DNA of 36,569 nucleotides from Flavobacteriales bacterium (lineage in GTDB: Bacteria > Bacteroidota > Bacteroidia > Flavobacteriales_D > Sanyastnellaceae): NCBI GenBank assembly GCA_030828175.1, contig JAURDB010000008.1, forward strand, positions 1-36,569, read 5' to 3'. The translations under genes and the position numbers were made by a program. The notes beneath the pieces were generated by a model. The model did not search any database and was not told the DNA's origin. It was given only the letters and a program-made list of their open reading frames with translations. Positions 23,783-34,053 of this stretch are shown piece after piece (position 1 is the stretch's first letter; each line of letters begins with the position of its first letter).

Positions 23783-24510
23783 TTCAGTGCATTGAGTATG
23801 TGGAAGGCCTGAACCGCATAGATGGCGGCGGTTTCCGTGCGCAACCTGTGTTCCCCCAGGGTCACCGCAGCAAAGCCCTTTTCGGCAAAAGATTGGATTT
23901 CTGCAGGTGTAAAATCTCCCTCGGGACCGATGGCCATCATAGCGTCAGTTCCTTTGGGCATGGCCTCCACCATGGATTGGCGTTGCCACTCTGGGTGATC
24001 CGGAACGGGACAGTGCGCAATGCCTCGCCACGGATTGCCCTTCGCATCATCCAATCCCTCCAACACCTCTGACAATTCAGCAGCAGGCATCAACTCGGGC
24101 AACCACGCCCTGCGGCTCTGCTTCATGGCTTCCACGAGGGTTCTTTGCCAACGCTCCCGCTTCTCTACACGGCGTTCACTGCGGCCCGTCCAAATCGGGT
24201 ATATCCGGGTCACACCACATTCACAAGCCTTTTCGAGAAACCACTCGAACCGATCCGTATGCTTCGTCGGCGCAATCAGCAGACTCAGCTGAGGCGAAGG
24301 TTCAGGATGGCATTGGGGCAGCCCCACCTCCAGAACCGCTTCCCGCTTGCCCATGGATACGATTTCCGCTGGAAAAATGGCTCCGCGACCGTCCGCCAGT
24401 TCGACGGCATCGCCGGGGCGGGCCCGCAACACTTGAACCAGGTGCCGAGCCTCATCTGGCCCCAACCCGTGGGGACCCGGCTGAACATCGGGAGCATAAA
24501 ACCGGCGCAT
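23779..24510 (-). CDS. rsmE: 16S rRNA m3U1498 methyltransferase RsmE
   Basis: A 243-residue SPOUT methyltransferase that methylates U1498 of 16S rRNA with S-adenosylmethionine. Signatures: N-terminal PUA-like domain MRRFYAPDVQPGPHGLGPDE with HLVQVLRARPGD, the stretch KHTDRFEWFLEKACECGVTR, YPIWTGRSERRVEK, and the knot motif AIGPEGDFTPAEI ... TLGEHRLRTETAAI. Length is normal. The start is preceded on the minus strand by TTCCTTTG (24515-24522). It lies 68 bases downstream of pckA and may be read from its own promoter. Confidence 0.96.
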   Translation of the reverse strand: MRRFYAPDVQPGPHGLGPDEARHLVQVLRARPGDAVELADGRGAIFPAEIVSMGKREAVLEVGLPQCHPEPSPQLSLLIAPTKHTDRFEWFLEKACECGVTRIYPIWTGRSERRVEKRERWQRTLVEAMKQSRRAWLPELMPAAELSEVLEGLDDAKGNPWRGIAHCPVPDHPEWQRQSMVEAMPKGTDAMMAIGPEGDFTPAEIQSFAEKGFAAVTLGEHRLRTETAAIYAVQAFHILNALK

Positions 24511-24514
24511 GCGA

Positions 24515-24522
24515 CAAAGGAA
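24515..24522 (-). promoter_or_regulatory. -7-like box (TTCCTTTG) of rsmE
   Basis: Minus-strand TTCCTTTG differs from TAnnTTTG at one base and ends 4 bases before the rsmE ATG. Confidence 0.35.
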
Positions 24523-24578
24523 GTACTTGGGCGGAAACCAATTTCCACCCCCGCATGTGGTTCATCCACAAGCCAACG

Positions 24579-26195
24579 TCAGTCCGCCATGACACCCACC
24601 TGGGGCGCTGCAGACCGAATCGAATCGCTCACACCTGCCTCGAACTGTGCAAAATTCTCATTGAAGCGATGAGCCAAAGCATCGGCCTTGGCATCAAAAG
24701 CCTCGCCATCAGACCAGGTGTTCCTCGGGTCGAGCAACCCACTGTCCACTTGATTCACGGAAATGGGAACCTCCCAACCGAAGCGCTTGCAGCGGCGGAA
24801 TTCAGATTGCGAGATGCTTCCATTGAGCACCGCCGTCAGCAGTGCGCGGGTATCCCTGAGGCGCATCCGGTGCCCCACCCCATGCGGTCCTCCTGTCCAA
24901 CCGGTATTCACAAGCCAGACCTGTGTTCCATGCTCCGCCATGCGTTCACCGAGCATCTCAGCATAACGTCCGGGGTGCAGGGGAAGGAAAGGAGCACCGA
25001 AACAGGCGCTGAAGACGGCTTTGGGCTCATCGATCCCATCCTCGGTCCCGGCCACCTTGGCCGTATACCCGCTGATGAAATGATACATTGCCGTTGGAAC
25101 GTCCAAGCGCGCCAACGGGGGAAGCACACCAAACGCGTCGCATGTCAGGAAAAAGACGTTGTCTGGATGCGTTCCGCGACCATTGGGCTTGGCCCCTGGA
25201 ATGTGGTGCAATGGATAACTGACCCGGGTATTCTGCGTGGTGGTGGCATCGGTGAAATCCGGGGTCACGCCGTCCGCCTGGAATCCGATGTTCTCCAAAA
25301 GGGCGCCGTGTTGAATGGCGCGGTGAATGTCCGGTTCACGCAAAGGATCCAGGTCTATGGTCTTGGCATAGCACCCTCCCTCGAAATTGAAGATGCCTTC
25401 AGGACCCCACCCGTGCTCATCGTCACCAATCAACCTCCTGAAAGGATCGCTGGAAAGGGTGGTTTTCCCCGTTCCACTGAGCCCGAAGAAAACCGCCGTC
25501 TTGCCGTCTTCTCCCTCATTGGCGGAGCAATGCATGGGCAAGACATCGCATTCGGTAGGCAGGAGGAAATTCATTGCACTGAACATGCCCTTTTTGATCT
25601 CTCCGGTGTAGCCGGTTCCACCAATCAAGACCCGGCGGTTCTTGAAATCAAGCACCGCAAAATTGGCCTGTCGTGTTCCATGCCTGTCTGGATCCGCTTT
25701 GAAGCCGGGTGCACAAACGACATGCCATTCCGGCGAGAAAACCGAAAGCTCTTCTGCTGAAGGGCGGATGAACATATTGTAGGCAAACAGATTCGACCAC
25801 GACTTTTCCGTCATGACCCTGACAGACTTGCGATAATGCTCATGGGCACCTACAAATGCGTCGCGCACATACAAGCCCCTGCCATCGAGGTATGCCATCA
25901 AATCCTGATGGAGCTGTGCAGCATGCTCTTCGGTAATGGACTGGTTGATATCACCCCACCACACCTGGTCGTGCGTGTGGTTGTCATCCACGATGAACCG
26001 ATCCTGTGGACTTCGTCCCGTGAAGCGGCCTGTATCAATCGCAAGGGCTCCAGAAGAGGTGAGTTTTCCTTCTCCTGCGAGAAGCGTGCGCTCAATGAGT
26101 CGAGCGGGGGGTAGATTCCACCATATGTTGCGGGCCTTAAATAGCCCAATCTGAGCCAAATCCGGGCGGAATGGCGTGTTGCCTTGGTGTACCAT
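24579..26195 (-). CDS. pckA: Phosphoenolpyruvate carboxykinase (ATP)
   Basis: A cytoplasmic gluconeogenic enzyme of 538 residues that converts oxaloacetate and ATP to phosphoenolpyruvate, ADP and CO2. The ATP-type signatures are complete: GRSPQDRFIVDD (substrate loop), GGTGYTGEIKKGMFSAMNFL, the kinase P-loop FFGLSGTGKTTLSSDPFRRL, IGDDEHGWGPEGIFNFEGGC, and VNTGWTGGPHGVGHRMRL near the C-terminus. The intergenic region toward the divergent lipoprotein gene has a TAACTTAG -7-like box (26229-26236) and the dyad TGATAAGACCTTATCA, both suited to regulation by carbon state. mdh, the supplier of oxaloacetate, lies 3 kb away. Secure. Confidence 0.98.
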   Translation of the reverse strand: MVHQGNTPFRPDLAQIGLFKARNIWWNLPPARLIERTLLAGEGKLTSSGALAIDTGRFTGRSPQDRFIVDDNHTHDQVWWGDINQSITEEHAAQLHQDLMAYLDGRGLYVRDAFVGAHEHYRKSVRVMTEKSWSNLFAYNMFIRPSAEELSVFSPEWHVVCAPGFKADPDRHGTRQANFAVLDFKNRRVLIGGTGYTGEIKKGMFSAMNFLLPTECDVLPMHCSANEGEDGKTAVFFGLSGTGKTTLSSDPFRRLIGDDEHGWGPEGIFNFEGGCYAKTIDLDPLREPDIHRAIQHGALLENIGFQADGVTPDFTDATTTQNTRVSYPLHHIPGAKPNGRGTHPDNVFFLTCDAFGVLPPLARLDVPTAMYHFISGYTAKVAGTEDGIDEPKAVFSACFGAPFLPLHPGRYAEMLGERMAEHGTQVWLVNTGWTGGPHGVGHRMRLRDTRALLTAVLNGSISQSEFRRCKRFGWEVPISVNQVDSGLLDPRNTWSDGEAFDAKADALAHRFNENFAQFEAGVSDSIRSAAPQVGVMAD

Positions 26196-26270
26196 GATGA
26201 TGTGGGGTCGGTCATTGCGAACCCAACTCTAAGTTAAGGAATCTTCCGCTTATGCTCGGGGGTCCACCCA

Positions 26271-26284
26271 TCAGACTTTTCTGA
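26271..26284. repeat. Short hairpin TCAGACTTTTCTGA
   Basis: A perfect 5-bp inverted repeat with a CTTT loop in the pckA/lipoprotein intergenic region, 11 bases from the larger dyad. No T-tract of terminator type follows. Confidence 0.3.
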
Positions 26285-26294
26285 TACCTGCCCA

Positions 26295-26310
26295 TGATAA
26301 GACCTTATCA
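26295..26310. promoter_or_regulatory. Dyad TGATAAGACCTTATCA, probable operator
   Basis: A perfect 7-2-7 palindrome between divergent pckA and the lipoprotein gene. Read as TGATA-N6-TATCA it has the half-site spacing of Crp/Fnr-family sites (TGTGA-N6-TCACA). A two-base centre cannot form a good RNA hairpin, so a DNA-binding dimer is more likely. The regulator is not known; the Crp/Fnr protein at 3579 is one candidate. Confidence 0.45.
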
Positions 26311-26387
26311 CTCTCGCAACGTTCTACAGGTTTCAGGGATTATTTTGCCCATTGTGCCATATACCCATGGCAGAAACATCTGATGGA

Positions 26388-26999
26388 ATGATGCGATACA
26401 CCCTTTCTTTTCTCTCCTTTCTTTCTTTGGTCACTCTTTCATGCAGCCCTGGAGAGTCCGCCTCAGATGAAAAACCTGTCAATGGCGCCCGCACGGAACA
26501 AGCCGAGGAAAAAGACCAAGGGGCTGTCAAGGTGAAAGGTGAAAAAGGGCGCCGTTCATACACCCCTGAAGAACTCAATGAACCCTACAGCAGGGTCAGC
26601 CCTTGGCGCTACATCGTGACCAGTCCAGAAACCGGCTACTTCGAACGCATGGTGGGGTCTTCCAGTCTTGCACGCACCGTACACGGCAGCGGTCATGCCA
26701 TTCTCGTGCCTGAGGACATCACTTTTACGGATAACCGCGAATGGAAGGGCATCCTAGACCCCGGCCAAGAAAAGGCGCTGGACCGGTTTGTTGGGGCGCA
26801 CATCCTCAAAGGCATCAAGGGTGCGAAGATGCTGGAAGGCGAATTTGAGAACCACAACGGTGAAATGGTGGCCATAGAGCGGGATGCACAAGGGCAATTG
26901 GTATGCGGTGGTGCCCGTTTGTTGGGGCGCACAGTGGAAACCGACTTTGGGTTGGTCATCCCTGTAGTGGGCATGGTGGAGTCCATTCAATGGGACTGA
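26388..26999 (+). CDS. Lipoprotein with degenerate fasciclin-like domain
   Basis: A ~203-residue exported lipoprotein. The signal is MMRYTLSFLSFLSLVTLSC with the lipobox at TLSC, followed by a charged linker rich in Glu/Lys (~25-60). The remaining ~140 residues fit the plan of a FAS1 domain loosely: SSLARTVHGSGHAILVPED (like TVFAPTD), ILDPGQEKALDRFVGAHIL (like the L..YHVVPG helix), then strand pairs and a closing IPVVGMVESIQ (like GVIHVID). FAS1 domains mediate adhesion. Several family residues are replaced, so this is a suggestion. In-frame ATGs at 26352 and 26367 are less likely because the tandem ATGs at 26388/26391 give a proper signal peptide. Confidence 0.65.
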   Translation: MMRYTLSFLSFLSLVTLSCSPGESASDEKPVNGARTEQAEEKDQGAVKVKGEKGRRSYTPEELNEPYSRVSPWRYIVTSPETGYFERMVGSSSLARTVHGSGHAILVPEDITFTDNREWKGILDPGQEKALDRFVGAHILKGIKGAKMLEGEFENHNGEMVAIERDAQGQLVCGGARLLGRTVETDFGLVIPVVGMVESIQWD

Positions 27000-27051
27000 G
27001 GAAAGGCTGCCACCATTGTCACATCTTTCGTTCAGCGTCAGTATCAACCTT

Positions 27052-29433
27052 ATGCGGCCTCTCGTCATCACTCCCATCACAACCGATGGGACAATAACAA
27101 CCCGTGCCTTGGGTTTCTTGTTGGGCCTCTGCCTGGTCACCTCAGTGGTTGCGGCTCAGGAGATGGGATTCCAACGCTGGGATACGGTGCCGGTTCTGAA
27201 CCTGGACAACCAAAGCCTTCAGAACCCATGGGCGGGAGGTCTCACGGCCCCCCAGTTCTCATCGGCTGACCTCGATGCCGACGGAATCATGGACCTGCTG
27301 GTATTCGACCGCAGCGGCCATCGGGTCCTTCCTTTCCAAGGGTGTGCATCGGCGCTTCCGGAATCCCCGATCGCCTATTACCACCGACCGGATTGGCGCC
27401 CATCCTTTCCCAATGCCATCCGGAATTGGGCGCTGTTGCGCGATGCGGACTGTGACGGCATTGCGGATTTGATCGTCAACAGCCAGAGCGGCATGAGAAT
27501 CTGGCCGGGCGAATGGCAAGACGGTGGGATACAATTCAATGCAGCTCCGAGCACCAACGTCATCGCCAACTGGGACTTTGGCTCCGGGGACCAACAACTT
27601 CCCATCGTTTGCTTGGGCACGGACATTCCTGCCATTGGTGATTTCGATGGGGACGGAGACCTGGACATGGTGACCTGGACGGAGACCTCTTCTACCCTCT
27701 ATTATTACACGGGGCGAGGCGCCTCAGAGGGCGATATCGGATGTGGAGACACCCTGATCTGGGATGTGACCAACCGCTGTTACGGAATGCTCGACGAAGC
27801 TTCGGAAGACAACACGGTATTCATCGGACCCGAGCATGAATGCGGATTCAACGTGGAGGACCCTCGGTTTGAAGGGGGCGGAGAAGAATCCCTTCAGCCG
27901 ATGCGCCACGCCGGTGGAACCACCGCCCTGCTCGATTTGGATGGCGATGGCCACCTCGACCTGCTGTTGGGCGATGTTTCCTACAACCAGTTCGTGGCCT
28001 GCTACATGCAGGAAGCTGTGGATGGCCAGGACAGCACGACGCACACCACGGACATATGGCCCGCCGATCTCGGAACAGAAGACACCCTCGACATCCAGAG
28101 GTTTCCGGCGGCTTTCCACGAGGATCTGGACCAGGACGGGGTGCGTGATTTGCTGGTTGCGGCCAACGCCACTTTTGAAGTGGACGGACGCAATGGAAGT
28201 TGGTGGTACCGCAACGAGGGAACCGAAGAAATGCCGGTCTGGACCTTGCAGACGACGGCCTTTTTGCAAGAGGAAATGATCGACCTGGGAAGGGGTGCCT
28301 ATCCCGTCTTCACGGACTTTGACGGCGATGGCCTGATCGACCTGGTTGCTTCCAACAAGGAGCGTTACCTCGGGCCTGGGAACACCCCCTCCATGCTGTC
28401 GAGGTTCAGGAATGTGGGGACAGCTGAAGCCCCTGCCTTCCAGCAACTGGACACCAATTGGTTGTCCCTGACCGAACTGGGTTTGGAGAGCGTGATACCC
28501 GAGTTTGGAGACCTGGATGGTGACGGAGATGAGGACCTCATCATCGGAGACGAGCTGGGCAATCTCCACCGCTGGGAGAATCTGGCCGGCGCAGGAAATC
28601 CGATGGACTTGGTTCTGGTGGAAGCCGCCATGGCGGATGCGCAGGGTGCCGCCATCGATGTGGGACAGTTCGCCGCCCCTGCCCTTTTCGACTTCGATGC
28701 AGACGGCGACCTGGACCTGATCGTAGGCGAGAAAAATGGAAACCTGAACCTTTTTGAGAATACGGGCAACGCCGAAGCGCACGTGTTCTCATTGGTCACT
28801 CCAAATGCCGGCCAGGTACTCGCAGACAATCTGCTCGGCATCAACGGGTTTGCCACACCTGAAATGTGGCCCACCGACACCGGGCTCGTGCTGGTTCTGG
28901 GCAACGAACTGGGTCGGCTGCAGCTTTTTGATTGCCCTGCCAACATCCTGGACGACCCCGAAGCGGAATGGACCGAAATCACGGACCAATGGTTGGACAT
29001 TTACGATGGCGAATTTGCCGCTCCATCAGGAGCCGACCTGGACGCGGATGGGTTCCGGGACCTCGCCGTCGGTGTGAGGGATGGCGGAATCACGCTCTGG
29101 AATGGACAGGCCGAGTCGTACGCTGCCCGCGGGTGTACACCGCCGGTGGTGGACGGCATCGATGAGACCTTGTTGGACGACGCCATGTCGGATTGGCTCC
29201 CGGCCCCCAACCCGCTCCTGCTTGGAGGTATGATCACAGCTCCTTGCGCCCTTCAAGTGCACGACCTCCTGGGCCGCCCCATGGGCGTTCTGAATCCGGA
29301 GAACGGCAAGGTGAGCTGGCCCTGGAACTGGCCCGCAGGCACCTACCTCGTGCGGCCCAATGGCCCCGAATGCGAGACGGGCGCCTCCTCCATCAGAAGA
29401 AGCGCCCGCCGCTTGGTCGTGTTGGAACGTTGA
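27052..29433 (+). CDS. Secreted FG-GAP/VCBS repeat protein, probable T9SS cargo
   Basis: A 793-residue exported protein. The signal sequence is in ALGFLLGLCLVTSVVAAQ, after an unusually long N-terminal stretch (~17 residues). At least nine calcium-loop motifs of FG-GAP/VCBS type recur, for example DLDADGIMDLLVFD, DFDGDGDLDMVTW, DLDGDGHLDLLLGD, DFDGDGLIDLVAS, DLDGDGDEDLIIGDELGN and DFDADGDLDLIVGEKNGN, forming a predicted beta-propeller. The last ~80 residues (WLPAPNPLLLGGMI..., VHDLLGRPMGVL, PAGTYLVRP) look like a T9SS sorting domain. It is probably surface-bound, in adhesion or substrate binding. It converges on mdh with 12 bases between stops. Start ATG 27052 is preferred over TTG 27016. Confidence 0.85.
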   Translation: MRPLVITPITTDGTITTRALGFLLGLCLVTSVVAAQEMGFQRWDTVPVLNLDNQSLQNPWAGGLTAPQFSSADLDADGIMDLLVFDRSGHRVLPFQGCASALPESPIAYYHRPDWRPSFPNAIRNWALLRDADCDGIADLIVNSQSGMRIWPGEWQDGGIQFNAAPSTNVIANWDFGSGDQQLPIVCLGTDIPAIGDFDGDGDLDMVTWTETSSTLYYYTGRGASEGDIGCGDTLIWDVTNRCYGMLDEASEDNTVFIGPEHECGFNVEDPRFEGGGEESLQPMRHAGGTTALLDLDGDGHLDLLLGDVSYNQFVACYMQEAVDGQDSTTHTTDIWPADLGTEDTLDIQRFPAAFHEDLDQDGVRDLLVAANATFEVDGRNGSWWYRNEGTEEMPVWTLQTTAFLQEEMIDLGRGAYPVFTDFDGDGLIDLVASNKERYLGPGNTPSMLSRFRNVGTAEAPAFQQLDTNWLSLTELGLESVIPEFGDLDGDGDEDLIIGDELGNLHRWENLAGAGNPMDLVLVEAAMADAQGAAIDVGQFAAPALFDFDADGDLDLIVGEKNGNLNLFENTGNAEAHVFSLVTPNAGQVLADNLLGINGFATPEMWPTDTGLVLVLGNELGRLQLFDCPANILDDPEAEWTEITDQWLDIYDGEFAAPSGADLDADGFRDLAVGVRDGGITLWNGQAESYAARGCTPPVVDGIDETLLDDAMSDWLPAPNPLLLGGMITAPCALQVHDLLGRPMGVLNPENGKVSWPWNWPAGTYLVRPNGPECETGASSIRRSARRLVVLER

Positions 29434-29445
29434 TTCCGAAAAAGG

Positions 29446-31582
<2,137 letters not shown>

Positions 31583-31586
<4 letters not shown>

Positions 31587-33388
31587 ATGGATTCATCGCC
31601 CCACTCACACCGCTTGTCTCTTTTTGGGTCCTGCTGGTGAGCCTGTCTGTCGCACATGGCGCATGCGGACAAATTGCACCCCTGCACCATTGGGTGGGCT
31701 TTGCGGACAAAGTAGACTGTGGCGTCGACCTGAATGCCCCGGAAGCAGGACAACAACTGCTATCGGAGCGGGCGTTGGTCCGACGTGCCCACCACGGCAT
31801 TGCATTGGACTCACTGGATTTGCCTGTGCCCCCTGGTCGCATTGCTGCCTTGCGCGCCCTGGGTGAACTGGAAAACGGCCAAGCCCTGCGCATCCTGCAC
31901 CGCAGCAAGTGGTTCAATGGCGTGGTCATCCAAATCGATACTGCTGTCGCTGATTCGGCCACCGCCGTTGAATTGCTCGCCCAAATCGAAGGCCTCGACG
32001 GCGTAGCCGAGGTGAGAAGGACGGGCTGGCACGCCGGAGTGCCACGCCCACCGGCCGGGCCCGAAGCGTCCCTTCCCCGCCGACTGCAAGCTGTGTCCCA
32101 GAGCGGTTCGGAGGCCTACGGAGCCACATGGCCGCAGACCGAGCAGCTCCGGCTGGACCTGCTGCACGGATTGGGGCACCGGGGCAGCGGCATCCGTGTG
32201 GGCGTGCTGGACAGCGGTTTTGACCGCGTCGACGACAATCCTGCTTTCGACCGCGCCCGATCCGAGGGCCGCATCACCGTCGGAGGGAACTTCCCGAACG
32301 GTGGGGCGGCCAATGCCTGGATCTACCAAGAGCATGCACATGGAGCGATGGTGCTCTCCACGATGGCCGGGCACATCGACTCCGCCGGAACCTCGCTCTT
32401 CCTGGGATCGGCACCCGATGCGGAATACGTACTGTTCCGGACCGAGGACGTGCACTGGGAGCACCTCGTGGAGGAATACCACTGGGTCGCCGCGGCCGAG
32501 CGCGCAGACAGCATGGGCTGCGACGTGCTCAACACTTCATTGGGCTACAGCTTGTTTGACGACACCTCTGCCCACCACCTCACCTCTGAACTCGACGGGA
32601 ATACGTTTCGGATCACGCAGGCCTCCGACATCGCGGCCCGAAAAGGCATGCTGGTCTTCAACTCAGCCGGCAACAGCGGCAACAGCACCTGGCAGAAAAT
32701 CACGGCACCTGCGGACGGCGACAGTGTTTTGGCCGTGGGCGCCGTAGACGCCTTCGGACAGCACGCTTCCTTCAGCAGCTATGGCCCTTCGGCCGACGGC
32801 CGCATCAAACCCGACCTCTGTGCGACAGGGCGCAACGCGGCCTACGTTCACCCCGACGGCACGATTCGCGTGGGCAACGGCACCTCGTTCTCCTCGCCCA
32901 TTCTCTGCGGGGCTGCGGTCAGTCTGTGGAGCGCTCACCCTGAGGCCCGGGCTTGGGACATCCGGCGGGCCTTGCTTGAGTCGGCCTCTCAATGGGCGGC
33001 GCCTGACACGGTGCGCGGTTTCGGCGTCCCTGACCTCTGGAAAGCCCATCTGCTCTTGGGCGGTCAGGAATCCAGCTTCTACAATGGCAACCTCCTGGTC
33101 TACCCCAATCCTGTGACGGATGCCGATGCCGGCCTGGGGATTGTCTTCCGAGAGGAAAACCTCCTCACCGCTGCTGGCAGTCCCTTGCGCTGGCAAGTCC
33201 TCGACGGCATGGGCAGGAACATCGCCGAGGGAGAGGTTGCCCGAGGGAAGGAACCCCTGTCGACCCTGCGCATTGATGTCGGCTCACTGCCTTCCGGCCA
33301 GTACATCCTGTCCCTGTGGGGGGTGCCGGAAGAAGATGTGACTTCCCTGCCTGCGGCTTGGACCCGATTCATCGTGCAAACTCCGTGA
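31583..33388 (+). CDS. Subtilisin-like serine protease (S8), T9SS cargo
   Basis: A 601-residue secreted protease with a signal sequence around LVSFWVLLVSLSVAHGACGQ. A propeptide-like region (~31-185) precedes the S8 domain. The catalytic triad is intact: Asp210 (VGVLDSGFD), His253 (HAHGAMVLSTMAG) and Ser435 (GTSFSSP), with the oxyanion Asn364 (FNSAGN). The C-terminal ~90 residues (LVYPNPVTDADAG..., WQVLDGMGRNI, LPSGQYILSLWG) form a type A T9SS sorting domain. It starts at GTG 31583 inside the MORN gene's stop (GTGA) and ends by sharing GTGA with the next gene. Substrate is unknown. Confidence 0.92.
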
Positions 33389-33774
33389 TACGACTGCGAG
33401 GTACATACCTGGTTGTCGGATGGTTGGCCCTGCTTTTCACGGGCATGGGCTCGGAAGCGCTTGCCCAACGTGAGCGGTCCCAGAATCCGAAGCGACAGCG
33501 ACAGGAGCAGATCAAAATGCAGCGCGAGCGGGAGAAGAAGAATGAGTCTTTGTTCCGCGAAGGGCGCAAAGCCCACTGGAAATCCCAAGACCGCTCCACC
33601 CGGAAAAGATGGCGGGCCCAGCGACGAGCAGCCAAGCGCATGAGGCGTGGCGGAGGGCCCGACAGTTGGTACAAGGGCATGTTCCAATCGGGACGCCCCA
33701 TTCCCTGGACGCGGAGGGCAGCCAACAAGGTGGGCAACCTCTTCACACGCAACAAAAAGCGGCGCTCGTATTGA
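33385..33774 (+). CDS. Small, very basic exported protein, unknown function
   Basis: A ~129-residue protein starting at GTG 33385, which overlaps the protease stop (GTGA). Its N-terminus is a signal peptide (GTYLVVGWLALLFTGMGSEA, then LAQ). The mature part is strikingly basic: RERSQNPKRQRQEQIKMQRE, a Lys/Arg/Glu-rich helical segment, then RKRWRAQRRAAKRMRRGG and a C-terminal FTRNKKRRSY. No family is recognised. Such charge could bind lipopolysaccharide, polyanionic polysaccharide or DNA, or the protein could be a protease substrate; these are guesses. It is the last gene of the MORN-subtilisin-basic protein chain and is followed by a terminator. Confidence 0.7.
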   Translation: MIRLRGTYLVVGWLALLFTGMGSEALAQRERSQNPKRQRQEQIKMQREREKKNESLFREGRKAHWKSQDRSTRKRWRAQRRAAKRMRRGGGPDSWYKGMFQSGRPIPWTRRAANKVGNLFTRNKKRRSY

Positions 33775-33845
33775 GCCGGAAGAAAAGAGACTTCCCAGTC
33801 CACCTTGGCGAAAGGCCAAACGCGCGTCTTGCTGCCCCAAAATGA

Positions 33846-33871
33846 AAAAGCCCCTTCTGGAAGGGGCTTTT
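33846..33871. terminator. Bidirectional terminator
   Basis: AAAAGCCCCTTC and GAAGGGGCTTTT form a 12-bp perfect stem around TG, with T-runs in both directions. It closes the protease operon on the plus strand and the tRNA-Thr transcript on the minus strand. Confidence 0.9.
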
Positions 33872-33874
33872 CTG

Positions 33875-33947
<73 letters not shown>

Positions 33948-33974
33948 TTGCACATCGCTTTCGATGGCGGGCGG

Positions 33975-33982
33975 CAAAGATA
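33975..33982 (-). promoter_or_regulatory. -7 box (TATCTTTG) of tRNA-Thr
   Basis: An exact TAnnTTTG match on the minus strand, 27 bases before the tRNA 5' end. Confidence 0.55.
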
Positions 33983-34053
33983 CGCAGGCGGTATAAGAAG
34001 GTTGCAGTATCGCGCCATTTTTCGTCGCCATGGCATCGCACATGGCAGGGCTG

